Of a DNA stretch of 64,000 nt, positions 52,579 to 61,037 are shown piece after piece. The notes beneath the pieces are model-generated. The model saw only the letters and a program-made list of their open reading frames with translations, made no database searches and had not been told where the DNA came from. The stretch is from positions 1,116,001 through 1,180,000 of the forward strand of contig OY970236.1 of NCBI GenBank assembly GCA_963714155.1, read 5' to 3'. Origin of the DNA: VRUE01 sp963714155 (GTDB lineage: Bacteria > Actinomycetota > Thermoleophilia > Solirubrobacterales > 70-9). A program made the translations under genes and the position numbers. Position 1 is the stretch's first letter; each line of letters begins with the position of its first letter.

Positions 52579-52732
52579 GGGGTGGTGGGTGCGTCTCTGC
52601 GGGAATGTCGCCGATAGGCGGCCGCTGCACTCGTGGTTCGAAGCGCGGCGCAGCCGCGCTCAGACATAGTCGCTAAGCGCCGCAAAGCGGCGCGTGCGAC
52701 ATCAATTCCCGCAGAGACGCACCCGCCATCCC
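52579..52732. repeat. Palindromic element, core family B, copy 2 (inverted)
   Basis: The arms 52587-52606 and 52705-52724 are a perfect 20 bp, extendable to 52579 and 52732 with two G-U pairs. On the minus strand the core reads AATTGATGTCGCACGCGCC... to GGCGACATTC and aligns with copy 1 along its whole length at roughly 80-85% by eye. It ends 13 bp from the stop codon of the minus-strand penicillin-binding protein gene. Confidence 0.88.
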
Positions 52733-52745
52733 ACCCGGACCACCT

Positions 52746-54479
52746 CTAGAGCCCAGCCGAAAGCACTTCTGACGCAGCCGGAGCCGCCACCTCGCCGCCC
52801 GCCGCTTCCGCTTCGACCAGCAGCACCCCCACCGCCAGCCTCGGCTTTTCCGCCGGCGCGAAGGCGGCAAACCAGGCGTCCTTGCGCTGCTCGGGGTTTT
52901 CGGCGTCCTCTTCGCCCGGCTTCGGGCCGAGCTCTGCCGTGCCGGTCTTGCCCGCCACCTGCGCCTCGGAGATCGCCCCTGCGGTGCCGGTGCCGCCGGT
53001 GACCACGCCGACCATCAGTTCGGTCAGTTCGTCGGCAATCTGTTTCGACATCACCCGCTCCGGCTCGGCCTCGGGGCGCAGCTTCTTGTTGGCGACGATC
53101 GAGGTCGGTTGGCGCACGCCACCGTTGGCGATCGTCTGCGCCACGCTCGCCATCTCCAGCGGTGTGGCGAGGACCTCGCCCTGGCCGATCGCGCTGACGC
53201 CGAGGTCGACTTCTTCGCCGATCTCGGTGGGCAGGGTCGATTCGGCCGGTTCGACCTGGGCGATGTACTTCGACGCGTAGAGCGTCGGCGGCGAGTTGAA
53301 GCCGAAGCGTTCGGCCGTCTCGACCAGTTCGTCGTTGCCGATCTTCGGCCCGAGCGGGGCGAAGTCGGCGTTGCACGACTCGGCGAAGGCTTCGCGGAAG
53401 GTGCCGCCGCAGTACTCGCCGTTGGCGTTTTCGATGAAGCGACCGCCGACGTTGGCGCCGCTGGTGATTTCGAATTCGTCGTCGAGCGAGAGGACGCCCT
53501 TCTGCAGCGCCGCCACGGTAGTGATCATCTTGAAAGTCGAGCCCGGCGGTTGCGGCGCCGAGAAGGCCTGGCCGGCGAGGGCGCGGATATCGCCGTTGCG
53601 GGCGTCGAGCACGGCGATGCCGCCGACGCGGCCGGAGAGGGCCGAGACGGCAGCTTCCTGCAGGCCGACGTCGATCGTGGTCTTCACCGGCGCCCCTGGC
53701 TTTGGCTCCGCTTCGGCCAGGGTTCGGGTCGATCCGCCTGTGTCGCTGGCGGCGAGCAGTTCGCCACCGGGCTTGCCCGCCAGACGGGCGTTGAAGGCCT
53801 GCTCCAAGCCGGTCACGCCAACCGGCGTATCCGGCGCGAACCCCTGTTTGGCGAGTGCTTCCAGGTCTTCTTCTTCCGCCGTGCCGACTTCGCCGGTCAC
53901 GTCGATCGCCTCGCTGCCGATTGGGTGCGCACGTGCTTCCGCCGGGCCCTCGGCGAGCGGGGTCTTGTCGGCGGCGAGGATCGGCGCCCGCGGGGCGAGC
54001 TCGATCTGGCTTTCCAGGTACTCGCCACGGCGCAGGCCGGGGAAGACCAGGCTCTCGTCCCAGGCGATGCCCCCTTCCTCGAAGGGCAGGGGCAGCTCGC
54101 CTTCGACCGGGCCGAAGGCGACTGTCGTGGTGGCGATCGGGACCGGAACGATGGCCTGCCCGTTGCGCGACGAGGCGTCGTCGGGCGAGTCGGCTTCGAG
54201 CGAGCGCAGCGTCGCGACCTCGGCCGCGGCGCGATAGGTCGTGACGAAATCGTTGAGATTGATGCGACGCTTTGAGGCGGGGTTCAGCTCCCTGTACATG
54301 GCGGCGAATTCATCGCCCTCCCAAGCTCGCACGAAGCGTTCCGCCGCTTCCTTGTCAGGGGAGCCAGGGGTGCCCGCCATCGCGCCGAATACGAATGCGA
54401 CCAGGGCAATCAGGCTGAGGGGGAGCGCACGGGTGATAAGACGGCGGCGCCGCTCCACCTCCGGGGAACGAGGGTTCAT
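52746..54479 (-). CDS. Penicillin-binding protein (class B transpeptidase, MecA-N-like)
   Basis: A 577-residue protein. One N-terminal membrane anchor (LPLSLIALVAFVFGAMAG) is followed by an NTF2-like MecA_N domain (RFVRAWEGDEFAAMYRELNP), a dimerisation region, and a transpeptidase domain. The transpeptidase has the SXXK motif in PPGSTFKM, SXN in ESCNADF and KTG in AGKTGTAELG. It cross-links peptidoglycan stems outside the membrane. ATG 54479 has TACCTT (54493-54488, minus strand) 8 nt upstream. It is divergent from the MarP-like protease gene. Confidence 0.88.
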   Translation of the reverse strand: MNPRSPEVERRRRLITRALPLSLIALVAFVFGAMAGTPGSPDKEAAERFVRAWEGDEFAAMYRELNPASKRRINLNDFVTTYRAAAEVATLRSLEADSPDDASSRNGQAIVPVPIATTTVAFGPVEGELPLPFEEGGIAWDESLVFPGLRRGEYLESQIELAPRAPILAADKTPLAEGPAEARAHPIGSEAIDVTGEVGTAEEEDLEALAKQGFAPDTPVGVTGLEQAFNARLAGKPGGELLAASDTGGSTRTLAEAEPKPGAPVKTTIDVGLQEAAVSALSGRVGGIAVLDARNGDIRALAGQAFSAPQPPGSTFKMITTVAALQKGVLSLDDEFEITSGANVGGRFIENANGEYCGGTFREAFAESCNADFAPLGPKIGNDELVETAERFGFNSPPTLYASKYIAQVEPAESTLPTEIGEEVDLGVSAIGQGEVLATPLEMASVAQTIANGGVRQPTSIVANKKLRPEAEPERVMSKQIADELTELMVGVVTGGTGTAGAISEAQVAGKTGTAELGPKPGEEDAENPEQRKDAWFAAFAPAEKPRLAVGVLLVEAEAAGGEVAAPAASEVLSAGL

Positions 54480-54527
54480 TTTCGTGAAAGGTAGTGCAGG
54501 GGCCGGGTGTCCCTCATCATTTGATCG

Positions 54528-55673
54528 ATGACCGTTCTCGACTGGGCAATCATCGCCTTCACCCTGGCGCTGGGCCTCTGGGGGTACCGCCAGGGCTTGA
54601 TCGTCGGCACGCTCACCCTGATCGGCTTCGCTTTGGGAGCGTTCGCGGGCAGTCGCGTGGCGCCGCTGGTGCTCAACCAGGGCTCTTCGTCTCCTTACGC
54701 TCCGCTCTGCGCGGCCCTGGGTGCGCTTGTGGCGGGCGCGCTCGTCGCGGTGACGCTGGAGGGCCTGGCCTTGGGCCTGCGCTCGCGGCTGATTCGGCGC
54801 AAGGGCGTGCTGCACCTCGCCGACGGGGCCGGTGGTGCCGCCCTGATCGCCTCGGTAGCGCTGGGCCTGGTCTGGGTCTTCGGGGCGGTTGTCCTGCACG
54901 CGCCGGGAACCGCGCGCCTGCGGGCGGACGTGCAGGGCTCGGTGATCCTGCGCAGCCTCAACGAAGTGCTGCCGCCCTCGGGCCCGATCCTGCATGCACT
55001 CGACCGCGTTGATCCGGCACCGTCGATCATCGGGCCGACGGCGCCGGTGGCGGCACCGGACCCGGCGATCGCCGCCGATCCTGAGGTCGCGGCCGCCGAA
55101 GGCTCCGTCGTGCGCGTGCTTGGCACCGCCTGCGGGCTTGGCGTCGAGGGCTCGGGCTGGGTGGCGGGTCCCGGGCTGGTGGTCACCAACGCGCACGTGG
55201 TCGCGGGTGAGGACGACACCAGCGTGACCACCGCCGGTGGCGCCTCGCTGGATGCGACGGCGGTGCGCTTCGACCCCGAAAACGACCTCGCCCTTCTGCA
55301 CGTAGACGCTGAGCTGCCGCAGCTGACGTTCGCGCCCGACCCGACGTCGGGCACGGCGGCCGCCGTACTGGGGTATCCCGAGAACGGCCCCTACGCGGTC
55401 GCGCCGGCCCGCCTCGGCGAGACCCGCGACACGATCAGCGAGGACTCCTACGGCCGCGGCCCGATCCGTCGCTCGATCACCTCCCTACGCGGCGACGTCC
55501 GCAGCGGCAACTCCGGCGGGCCGCTGGTCGACGATCGCGGCCGTGTCCTCGGCACCGTCTTCGCCGCCACCACGACGGGCACCTCCGGCGGCTTCGCAGT
55601 CCCCGACGAGGTCGTCGAAGACGCCCTGGCCGGTCCGCTCGCACCGGTGGACACCGGTCCCTGCACGGGTTGA
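54528..55673 (+). CDS. MarP-like membrane serine protease (CvpA domain plus trypsin fold)
   Basis: A 381-residue protein. Four membrane helices of CvpA type (MTVLDWAIIAFTLALGLWG...) are followed by an extracytoplasmic chymotrypsin-fold domain with histidine in VVTNAHVVAG, aspartate in FDPENDLALLHV and serine in SGNSGGPLV. The two cysteines flanking the domain (GTACGLG, GPCTG) match the redox-sensitive disulfide of mycobacterial MarP, which supports acid and oxidative stress survival. Its 48-bp divergent spacing with a penicillin-binding protein suggests shared envelope regulation. Confidence 0.85.
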   Translation: MTVLDWAIIAFTLALGLWGYRQGLIVGTLTLIGFALGAFAGSRVAPLVLNQGSSSPYAPLCAALGALVAGALVAVTLEGLALGLRSRLIRRKGVLHLADGAGGAALIASVALGLVWVFGAVVLHAPGTARLRADVQGSVILRSLNEVLPPSGPILHALDRVDPAPSIIGPTAPVAAPDPAIAADPEVAAAEGSVVRVLGTACGLGVEGSGWVAGPGLVVTNAHVVAGEDDTSVTTAGGASLDATAVRFDPENDLALLHVDAELPQLTFAPDPTSGTAAAVLGYPENGPYAVAPARLGETRDTISEDSYGRGPIRRSITSLRGDVRSGNSGGPLVDDRGRVLGTVFAATTTGTSGGFAVPDEVVEDALAGPLAPVDTGPCTG

Positions 55674-55687
55674 CCCGAAGCCCGTCA

Positions 55688-55702
55688 CTTACGTTCGGTA
55701 AG
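55688..55702. promoter_or_regulatory. Inverted repeat over the HxlR gene promoter
   Basis: CTTAC (55688-55692) and GTAAG (55698-55702) are separated by GTTCG. The repeat overlaps the TAAGCT -10 box (55699-55704), so bound regulator would block transcription. Autoregulation by the adjacent HxlR-family protein is the likely meaning. Confidence 0.55.
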
Positions 55703-55715
55703 CTCGTTGGACTAC

Positions 55716-56060
55716 GTGGAGGTTGGGTCAGCGACCCAAAATCAGGCCGGCAACGGCGTCTGTCCGCACTTTCACGCGGCGATTGAGCTGATCGGCAAGC
55801 GCTGGACCGGCGCCATCATCTCTGCCCTCACCGAGGGGCCGATGCGCTTTGGTGACCTGGCGCGAGCCGTTCCCGGGCTCTCGGATCGGCTGCTCTCCCA
55901 GCGCCTGCGTGAGCTCGAGGCGGAAGGCCTGGTTGAGCGCGAGGTCGAATCGGGCACCCCCGTGCGGGTTACCTACTCGCTCACCGAGAAGGGCGCCGAG
56001 CTGGGCCCGGCGATCGGCGAGCTGAAGCAGTGGGCCAAGCGCTGGCACCAAACTGCCTGA
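55716..56060 (+). CDS. HxlR-family winged-helix transcriptional regulator
   Basis: A 114-residue protein. NGVCPHFHAAIELIGKRWTG carries the N-terminal cysteine used for redox or electrophile sensing in this family. The recognition helix region is AVPGLSDRLLSQRLRELEAE and the wing is TPVRVTYSLTEKG. GTG 55716 is preferred: it lies 11 nt after TAAGCT, while a TTG at 55707 would leave only 2 nt. No dedicated target enzyme is adjacent; xseAB follow 31 bp later with their own box. Confidence 0.82.
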   Translation: MEVGSATQNQAGNGVCPHFHAAIELIGKRWTGAIISALTEGPMRFGDLARAVPGLSDRLLSQRLRELEAEGLVEREVESGTPVRVTYSLTEKGAELGPAIGELKQWAKRWHQTA

Positions 56061-56091
56061 CGCGTCACCCGAGGCGGATAGCCTCAAATCT

Positions 56092-57372
56092 GTGGAACTG
56101 CCAGGCCCGTTTCCGGTAGGGCGCTATGCCCGCAAGCTGCAGGAGGAGATGCGCCGCCGCGCCAGGGTGCTGCTGATCGGTGAGGTAACCGGGGTCGGCC
56201 GCAGCAAGGTGCAGGCCTACTTCGAGCTGCGCGACGGCGAGGGGGCGGTTCCCTGCGCAATCTGGCTCGACGATCTCGACAAGGCGGGCCTTCCAGAGGG
56301 GGCTCTTCGCGATGGCGCCGAAGTCGTGATTGCCGGTGGGCCCGACTACTACCCAGGTGGTGGGCAGGCCTCGCCCAGCTTCTCCTTTCGCGCGACGCAC
56401 GTACGCCTCGCCGGGGAGGGGGATCTGTTGGCCCGGCTCGAGGCGCTGCGCAAGCAGCTCAAAGCCGAGGGGCTCTTCAAGCTGCAGGGGCAGCTGCGAC
56501 GGCCCGCGTTGCCGAAGACGATCGGCGTCGTCACCGCCGAGTCCGGCGCTGCCCGGCGCGACCTGCTGGCCGGGCTGCAGCGGCGCGGCTGGGCCGGCAC
56601 CGTGGTCTGGGCCTTCGCTCCGGTCCAGGATCGCCACGCGGCGCCGGCGATCACCGCCGCGATTCAGGATCTCGCAGCGCAGCCACAGGTGGAGGCGATC
56701 GTCGTCACCCGCGGCGGCGGCAGCCTCGCCGACCTCTGGGCCTTCTGCGACGAGACGCTCTGCCGCACCGTCGCGATGCTGCGGGTGCCCGTGGTCAGTG
56801 CCGTTGGCCACGAGCGCGACTCGACCCTGATCGACGACGTTGCCGCGGTCGCCTGCTCGACCCCGACCCACGCGGCGGAGGCCGCCGTCCCGCTCGACTG
56901 CGGGGTGGCTCGCCTTGGCCTCGAGCGCAGCATGGCTTCGCTCTCGCGTGCGGCCGAGGGCGCCGTGCGCGCCCGCACTCCGCACCTCGTCGCCCTGGCG
57001 CGCGGCCCGGCCCGAGCGCTGCGCCGCGAGCGCCTCGCCCTGAACCAGAAGACGAGGGAGATCCGCGCCGCCTCCGAGCGCGGCGTCGCCGAGCGGCTCG
57101 GCTTCCAGCGCCGCCTCGCCACGGTCGTGCTCGAGCGGGCGCGCCGCCGGGCCGAGGGAGCCGAAATGGAGCGCCGGCGGGCGGCCCTGCACCGGGCCGA
57201 GGTCGCCCTGCGGGCCCACGAACCCGAGCGCACCCTGGAGCGGGGCTACGCGCTGGTCGAGGACCGCGAGGGCGAGCCGGTGACCGACGCGGCCGGCGCG
57301 GTAGCCGCCGAGCGCGTCAGACTGCGCTTCGCCGACGGCGCCGTCGGCGCCAAGATCGAGGAGAGCGCGTGA
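56092..57372 (+). CDS. xseA: Exodeoxyribonuclease VII large subunit
   Basis: A 426-residue protein. The N-terminal OB-fold (ARVLLIGEVTGVGRSKVQAY) is followed by the catalytic domain (TIGVVTAESGAARRDLLAGL, IVVTRGGGSLADLWAFCDE and SAVGHERDSTLIDDVA) and a coiled-coil that binds the small subunits (ERRRAALHRAEVALRAHEPE). It degrades single-stranded DNA from both ends. The GTG start has TAGCCT (56079-56084) 7 nt upstream. It overlaps xseB by GTGA. Confidence 0.93.
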   Translation: MELPGPFPVGRYARKLQEEMRRRARVLLIGEVTGVGRSKVQAYFELRDGEGAVPCAIWLDDLDKAGLPEGALRDGAEVVIAGGPDYYPGGGQASPSFSFRATHVRLAGEGDLLARLEALRKQLKAEGLFKLQGQLRRPALPKTIGVVTAESGAARRDLLAGLQRRGWAGTVVWAFAPVQDRHAAPAITAAIQDLAAQPQVEAIVVTRGGGSLADLWAFCDETLCRTVAMLRVPVVSAVGHERDSTLIDDVAAVACSTPTHAAEAAVPLDCGVARLGLERSMASLSRAAEGAVRARTPHLVALARGPARALRRERLALNQKTREIRAASERGVAERLGFQRRLATVVLERARRRAEGAEMERRRAALHRAEVALRAHEPERTLERGYALVEDREGEPVTDAAGAVAAERVRLRFADGAVGAKIEESA

Positions 57373-57593
57373 GCGAGAAACCCGAGAGCTACGAGCTGGC
57401 CGTGGAACGGCTGGAGCAGATCATCGACCGGCTTGACTCCGGCCAGGCCGGCTTGCGCGAGACGCTCGACCTCTGCGGCGAGGGCCGCGACCTGGTCACC
57501 TACTGCACCGCCGAGCTGGATGCTGTCGGCGAGGGCCTGAAGGAGCTCAAGCTCGACGAGCTGGCGACAAAGCTGGACTCCGCGGCGTCCTGA
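57369..57593 (+). CDS. xseB: Exodeoxyribonuclease VII small subunit
   Basis: A 74-residue helical hairpin protein with the family pattern YELAVERLEQIIDRLDSGQA and CGEGRDLVTYCTAELDAV. Several copies wrap the XseA coiled coil. The GTG overlaps the xseA stop. The last four codons and the stop form the left arm of the palindrome that follows. Confidence 0.92.
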   Translation: MSEKPESYELAVERLEQIIDRLDSGQAGLRETLDLCGEGRDLVTYCTAELDAVGEGLKELKLDELATKLDSAAS

Positions 57594-57680
57594 CCGGCGC
57601 ATATCGGCGTCCTCGGTCGCTCGCGTGCAGAGCACGCCACGCTCCCTGCGTCCTTGATCTGCTTGGTCAGGACGCCGCGG
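57580..57680. repeat. Palindromic element, core family A, copy 2
   Basis: Perfect 16-bp arms: CCGCGGCGTCCTGACC (57580-57595), which is the end of xseB including its TGA, and the inverse complement at 57665-57680. The 72-nt core 57594-57665 matches the copy at 21457-21528 in 66 of 72 positions. The right arm ends exactly where the stop codon of the convergent helicase gene begins (57681). Confidence 0.9.
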
Positions 57681-60600
57681 TCAAATCTTGTTTATTTCGT
57701 CTTCGAGTAGTCGGCGGGCTGCCGCGAGCTGGCTCGATCCCCAACGGGCGATGACCGGCTCCTCAGGCCGCTCCAGGAAGACGTAGGCGAGTTCGACCTC
57801 GTTGACGCCGCGCGCCTCGGCGACCGCGAGGGCGTAGATCGCCTGCTGGATCTCGTAACGAGCGACCAAGGCGGCGGGCTCCGCGCCGTCGACCCGGTCG
57901 GTCTTGTAGTCGACGATCAGGGGCGGCTTTCCCTCCTCTTCGACCAGCAGGTCGATCGAGCCACGCAGGACGGTATCGGCGACTTCGATCAGCAGCGGCA
58001 CCTCGGCACGGCTGCGCTTTGCGCTCCGCACTCGCTCGGCGAAGAAGCTCGAGCCGAGCCAGGCCCGGAGTGGGCCTGTCATTGCCTCCTCGGCAAGCCC
58101 GGCGTCGCGGGTCTCGGCCGACGCGGACACACGGGTGACCAGATCTGCGCTTGGCGCCTGCCACCCGTTCGCCTGGCTCCACTCGAGCAGCGCGTGCACG
58201 GCGATGCCCCGTGCTGCCCCGGCGTCGGCTGGCGCCTGCTCGTCGTCGCCTCCCTGGCGCAGGGCGCGATCGCTGTCGAGCGGCTCTGCCGAGCCCTCCT
58301 CGTGGGCGGAGATCGCGGTGTAGGAGAGGGGGCGCCGCCTGGTCGCGGGCGACCTTTGCGTAACCAGCGGTGCCGGCCCCCCGCCGGCGTCCCGTTCTCC
58401 GTCTGCTTCCTTGCGGATTGCCGTCAGGGCCGAGGCTTGCTCGACCGAGGCGAGGTTGAGTCGCACCGCGATCTCAGAAGACCCGAACTCCGCTTCCAGG
58501 CCCGGCCGTGGCTCGGGGGCTGGCATCTCGACTCGCGAGTCCTGCTCACGGTCGATCTCGAAGGCCGCGACGATTCGCTCGATCACGGCCTTGCCGTGGC
58601 TCTGCCGAGACGGGGGAGTGGGGCTGACCACGCCGCTCAGGAGCAGCCGCTCGCGCGCTCGCGTCGCCCCGACGTGAAAGAGGCGCAGCTCCTCCTCCGC
58701 TTCGCGTTGCTGGGCGTCCTCGCTGAGCTCGCGCTGGGCGTAGAGGTTGACCCCGCGCGCCCCGAGCCGGCGCAGCTGCATGCCCACGCGGGGCGCCTCC
58801 TGCTCGCGGCCGAGGGTCAGCAGCGGGGTGCGCGCGGAGGGCAGCAGGCCGCGGGAGAGATGGGGGATCGCGACGACGTCGAACTCGAGCCCCTTGGCGC
58901 TATGGATGGTCATGATCCGCACGCCGTCGTGGCCCTCGACCGCGGTTGCCGCCTGCGCGTCGGCATCGGCATCGGCGCGCGCCGCGAGGAAATCGAGCAG
59001 GCCGCGCAGGTCACGACCCTCGGCGCTCTCGAACTCCGTCGCCAGCCGCATCAGCTTGCGCACGTTGGCGAAGCGCATCTCACCGGCGGGGCGCATCAGC
59101 ACCGCCAGGTCGTAGCCGGTCTCGGTCACCGCGGCGTCGATCAGGGCGGCGAGCGAGAGCGAGGTGGCCCGGCGGCGCAGTCCGGCGAGCGTCTCGGCGA
59201 AGCCGCGCAGCAGCAGCGCCTCCGCAGCGGGGATCTGCTCGAGCCGGCTGTGGTCGACGCGCTCGTCCTCGCCCAACCCCGCCAGCTGCTCGACTGCCGG
59301 CCAGATGTGGCGGCGGCTGCCTGCTGCCGCACGCAACAACCAGAGCGTGTCGGGGGTCACCCCGCAGGCGGGCGAGGCCAGCGTTCCCAGCAGCGCCTGG
59401 TCGTCGAGCGGGTTGGCGATCGTCGCCAGCAGCGCGCAGACGTCGGCGACCTGCTGCTGGGACCAGTAGCCGCGCCCGCCGACCACGTAGGGGCGCAGGC
59501 CGGCTCGCTCGAGCGAGTCCTCGTAGGCATCGAGGCGGGTGAAGGCGCGCAGCAGGACGACCATCGCGCCGCGCTCGACCCCCTGGTCGGCCAGCTCGCG
59601 CAGGCGGGCGGCGAGAAAGCGGGCCTCGGCCAGCTGGTTGGTCGGCGTGCGCGCGTCGGTCACCGGATCGAGCTGGATCCCCTCCTCATCCCAGCCCTCG
59701 CGAGCGCTGAGCAGCATCTCCACCGCCGGCCCGTCCCCCGGTGGTTGCGGCTCGGCAGGTGGAGCGCCGACCCGCAGCGGCGTGTAGTCGCTCAGCAGCT
59801 GCGCTCCGATCGCGTTGACCGCGCCGATCACCTCGGGCCGGGAGCGGAAGTTGCCGCTCAGCGGGATCGCTTCGCCATCGGCGCTCGCCTCAATCGCTTG
59901 CCGCCGCTCGCGGAAGACGTCGAGGTCGGCGTGCCGGAAGCCGTAGATCGACTGCAGCTCATCGCCGACGACCATCAGTTGGCACTTCGGCCCGCGCAGG
60001 GCTTCGATCAGGCGCAGCTGCAGGCGGTTGGTGTCCTGGAACTCATCGACGAGGAGATGGCTGAACTTGGCCCGATAGATGGACCCGGTTTCCCGCTCGA
60101 GCAGCCGCACCGCCAGCAGCTGCAGGTCCTCGAAATCGATGCCGGCGCGCCGTTCCTTGGCGGCCGCGAAGCGCGCGGAGAACAGCTGCAACAGCGCGGC
60201 GATGTGGCGGTAGGCGAGGCCACCCTCACCGGCCTCGGCGACGCGGCTCAGCGCCGCCTCGATCGCCTCTTTGTAGGCGACCATCGGTTTCGCTTTGCTG
60301 TTGGTCCGCAGCGCCGCCATCTCGTCGAGGCTCGGCAGCTCCTCGGCGCCGTCGAGCAGAGCAAGCGCCCGCTCAACCAGTTCGTGGTTGGTGCTGCCGG
60401 GCTTCAGCTCCGCCAGGGCCTCGGCGGCGGCCGCGGCGGCCTGGCGCAGTGCCCCGCGCACGTCCGGCTCGGGCTGCTCGGGAAGCTTGGGCTCGGCCGT
60501 TCCGCGGCTGCGCAGCTCAGCGTGAGCGCCGATAACCATCGCCCGTAGACCGCCGATGTCGAATGCCGCGGCGGTGTTCTCGCGGCTGCGATCGCCCTCC

Positions 60601-61037
60601 GCCAAGAAGACCTCGAGTGCCTCGTCGAAGGCCTCGCCCGCCGCCCGCTCGGTCTCGGGCGCGTCCAGCACCCGGAACCTGGGATCGACCCCGACCGCAA
60701 CGGGGTGGGCCGAAAGCAGACGGTTGCAGAAGCCGTGGATCGTCGTCACCCAGGCGCTGCCGAGCCCGGGCAGCAGCTCGCGGGCTCGCTTCGACCCCGC
60801 CTCGGCGCGGCGCTCGAGCTCGGCGCGGATCCGCTGGCGCAGCTCGGCGGCGGCCTTGTCGGTGAAGGTGAAGGCGAGGACCGCGTCGGGCGAGACGCCT
60901 TGCTCACACGTCAGCCGGCAGTAGCGATCGACCATGACGCCGGTCTTGCCGGTGCCGGCACCCGCCTCGACCATGACCTCGGCGCCGCTTGCCTCGATCG
61001 CGGCGCGCTGCTCCGCCGTGGGCTCGCGTTCGCTCAC
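57681..61037 (-). CDS. UvrD/Rep-type helicase-nuclease, AddA/RecB-like
   Basis: A protein of 1118 residues. Walker A is in MVEAGAGTGKTGVMVDRY near residue 25, with further SF1 motifs (VLAFTFTDKAAAELRQRI, LLVDEFQDTNRLQLRLIEAL, VGDELQSIYGFRHADLDVF, RIMTIHSAKGLEFDVVAIPH). A C-terminal PD-(D/E)XK nuclease has PLIVDYKTDRVDG. With its overlapping partner it would process double-strand break ends for RecA loading. The GTG start overlaps the partner's stop (GTGA). Confidence 0.88.
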   Translation of the reverse strand: MSEREPTAEQRAAIEASGAEVMVEAGAGTGKTGVMVDRYCRLTCEQGVSPDAVLAFTFTDKAAAELRQRIRAELERRAEAGSKRARELLPGLGSAWVTTIHGFCNRLLSAHPVAVGVDPRFRVLDAPETERAAGEAFDEALEVFLAEGDRSRENTAAAFDIGGLRAMVIGAHAELRSRGTAEPKLPEQPEPDVRGALRQAAAAAAEALAELKPGSTNHELVERALALLDGAEELPSLDEMAALRTNSKAKPMVAYKEAIEAALSRVAEAGEGGLAYRHIAALLQLFSARFAAAKERRAGIDFEDLQLLAVRLLERETGSIYRAKFSHLLVDEFQDTNRLQLRLIEALRGPKCQLMVVGDELQSIYGFRHADLDVFRERRQAIEASADGEAIPLSGNFRSRPEVIGAVNAIGAQLLSDYTPLRVGAPPAEPQPPGDGPAVEMLLSAREGWDEEGIQLDPVTDARTPTNQLAEARFLAARLRELADQGVERGAMVVLLRAFTRLDAYEDSLERAGLRPYVVGGRGYWSQQQVADVCALLATIANPLDDQALLGTLASPACGVTPDTLWLLRAAAGSRRHIWPAVEQLAGLGEDERVDHSRLEQIPAAEALLLRGFAETLAGLRRRATSLSLAALIDAAVTETGYDLAVLMRPAGEMRFANVRKLMRLATEFESAEGRDLRGLLDFLAARADADADAQAATAVEGHDGVRIMTIHSAKGLEFDVVAIPHLSRGLLPSARTPLLTLGREQEAPRVGMQLRRLGARGVNLYAQRELSEDAQQREAEEELRLFHVGATRARERLLLSGVVSPTPPSRQSHGKAVIERIVAAFEIDREQDSRVEMPAPEPRPGLEAEFGSSEIAVRLNLASVEQASALTAIRKEADGERDAGGGPAPLVTQRSPATRRRPLSYTAISAHEEGSAEPLDSDRALRQGGDDEQAPADAGAARGIAVHALLEWSQANGWQAPSADLVTRVSASAETRDAGLAEEAMTGPLRAWLGSSFFAERVRSAKRSRAEVPLLIEVADTVLRGSIDLLVEEEGKPPLIVDYKTDRVDGAEPAALVARYEIQQAIYALAVAEARGVNEVELAYVFLERPEEPVIARWGSSQLAAARRLLEDEINKI

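Noticed and set aside
58194..60548. A 784-codon plus-strand open frame opposite the helicase gene
   Set aside because: The helicase motifs on the minus strand are clear, and the plus-strand product is low-information antisense sequence.
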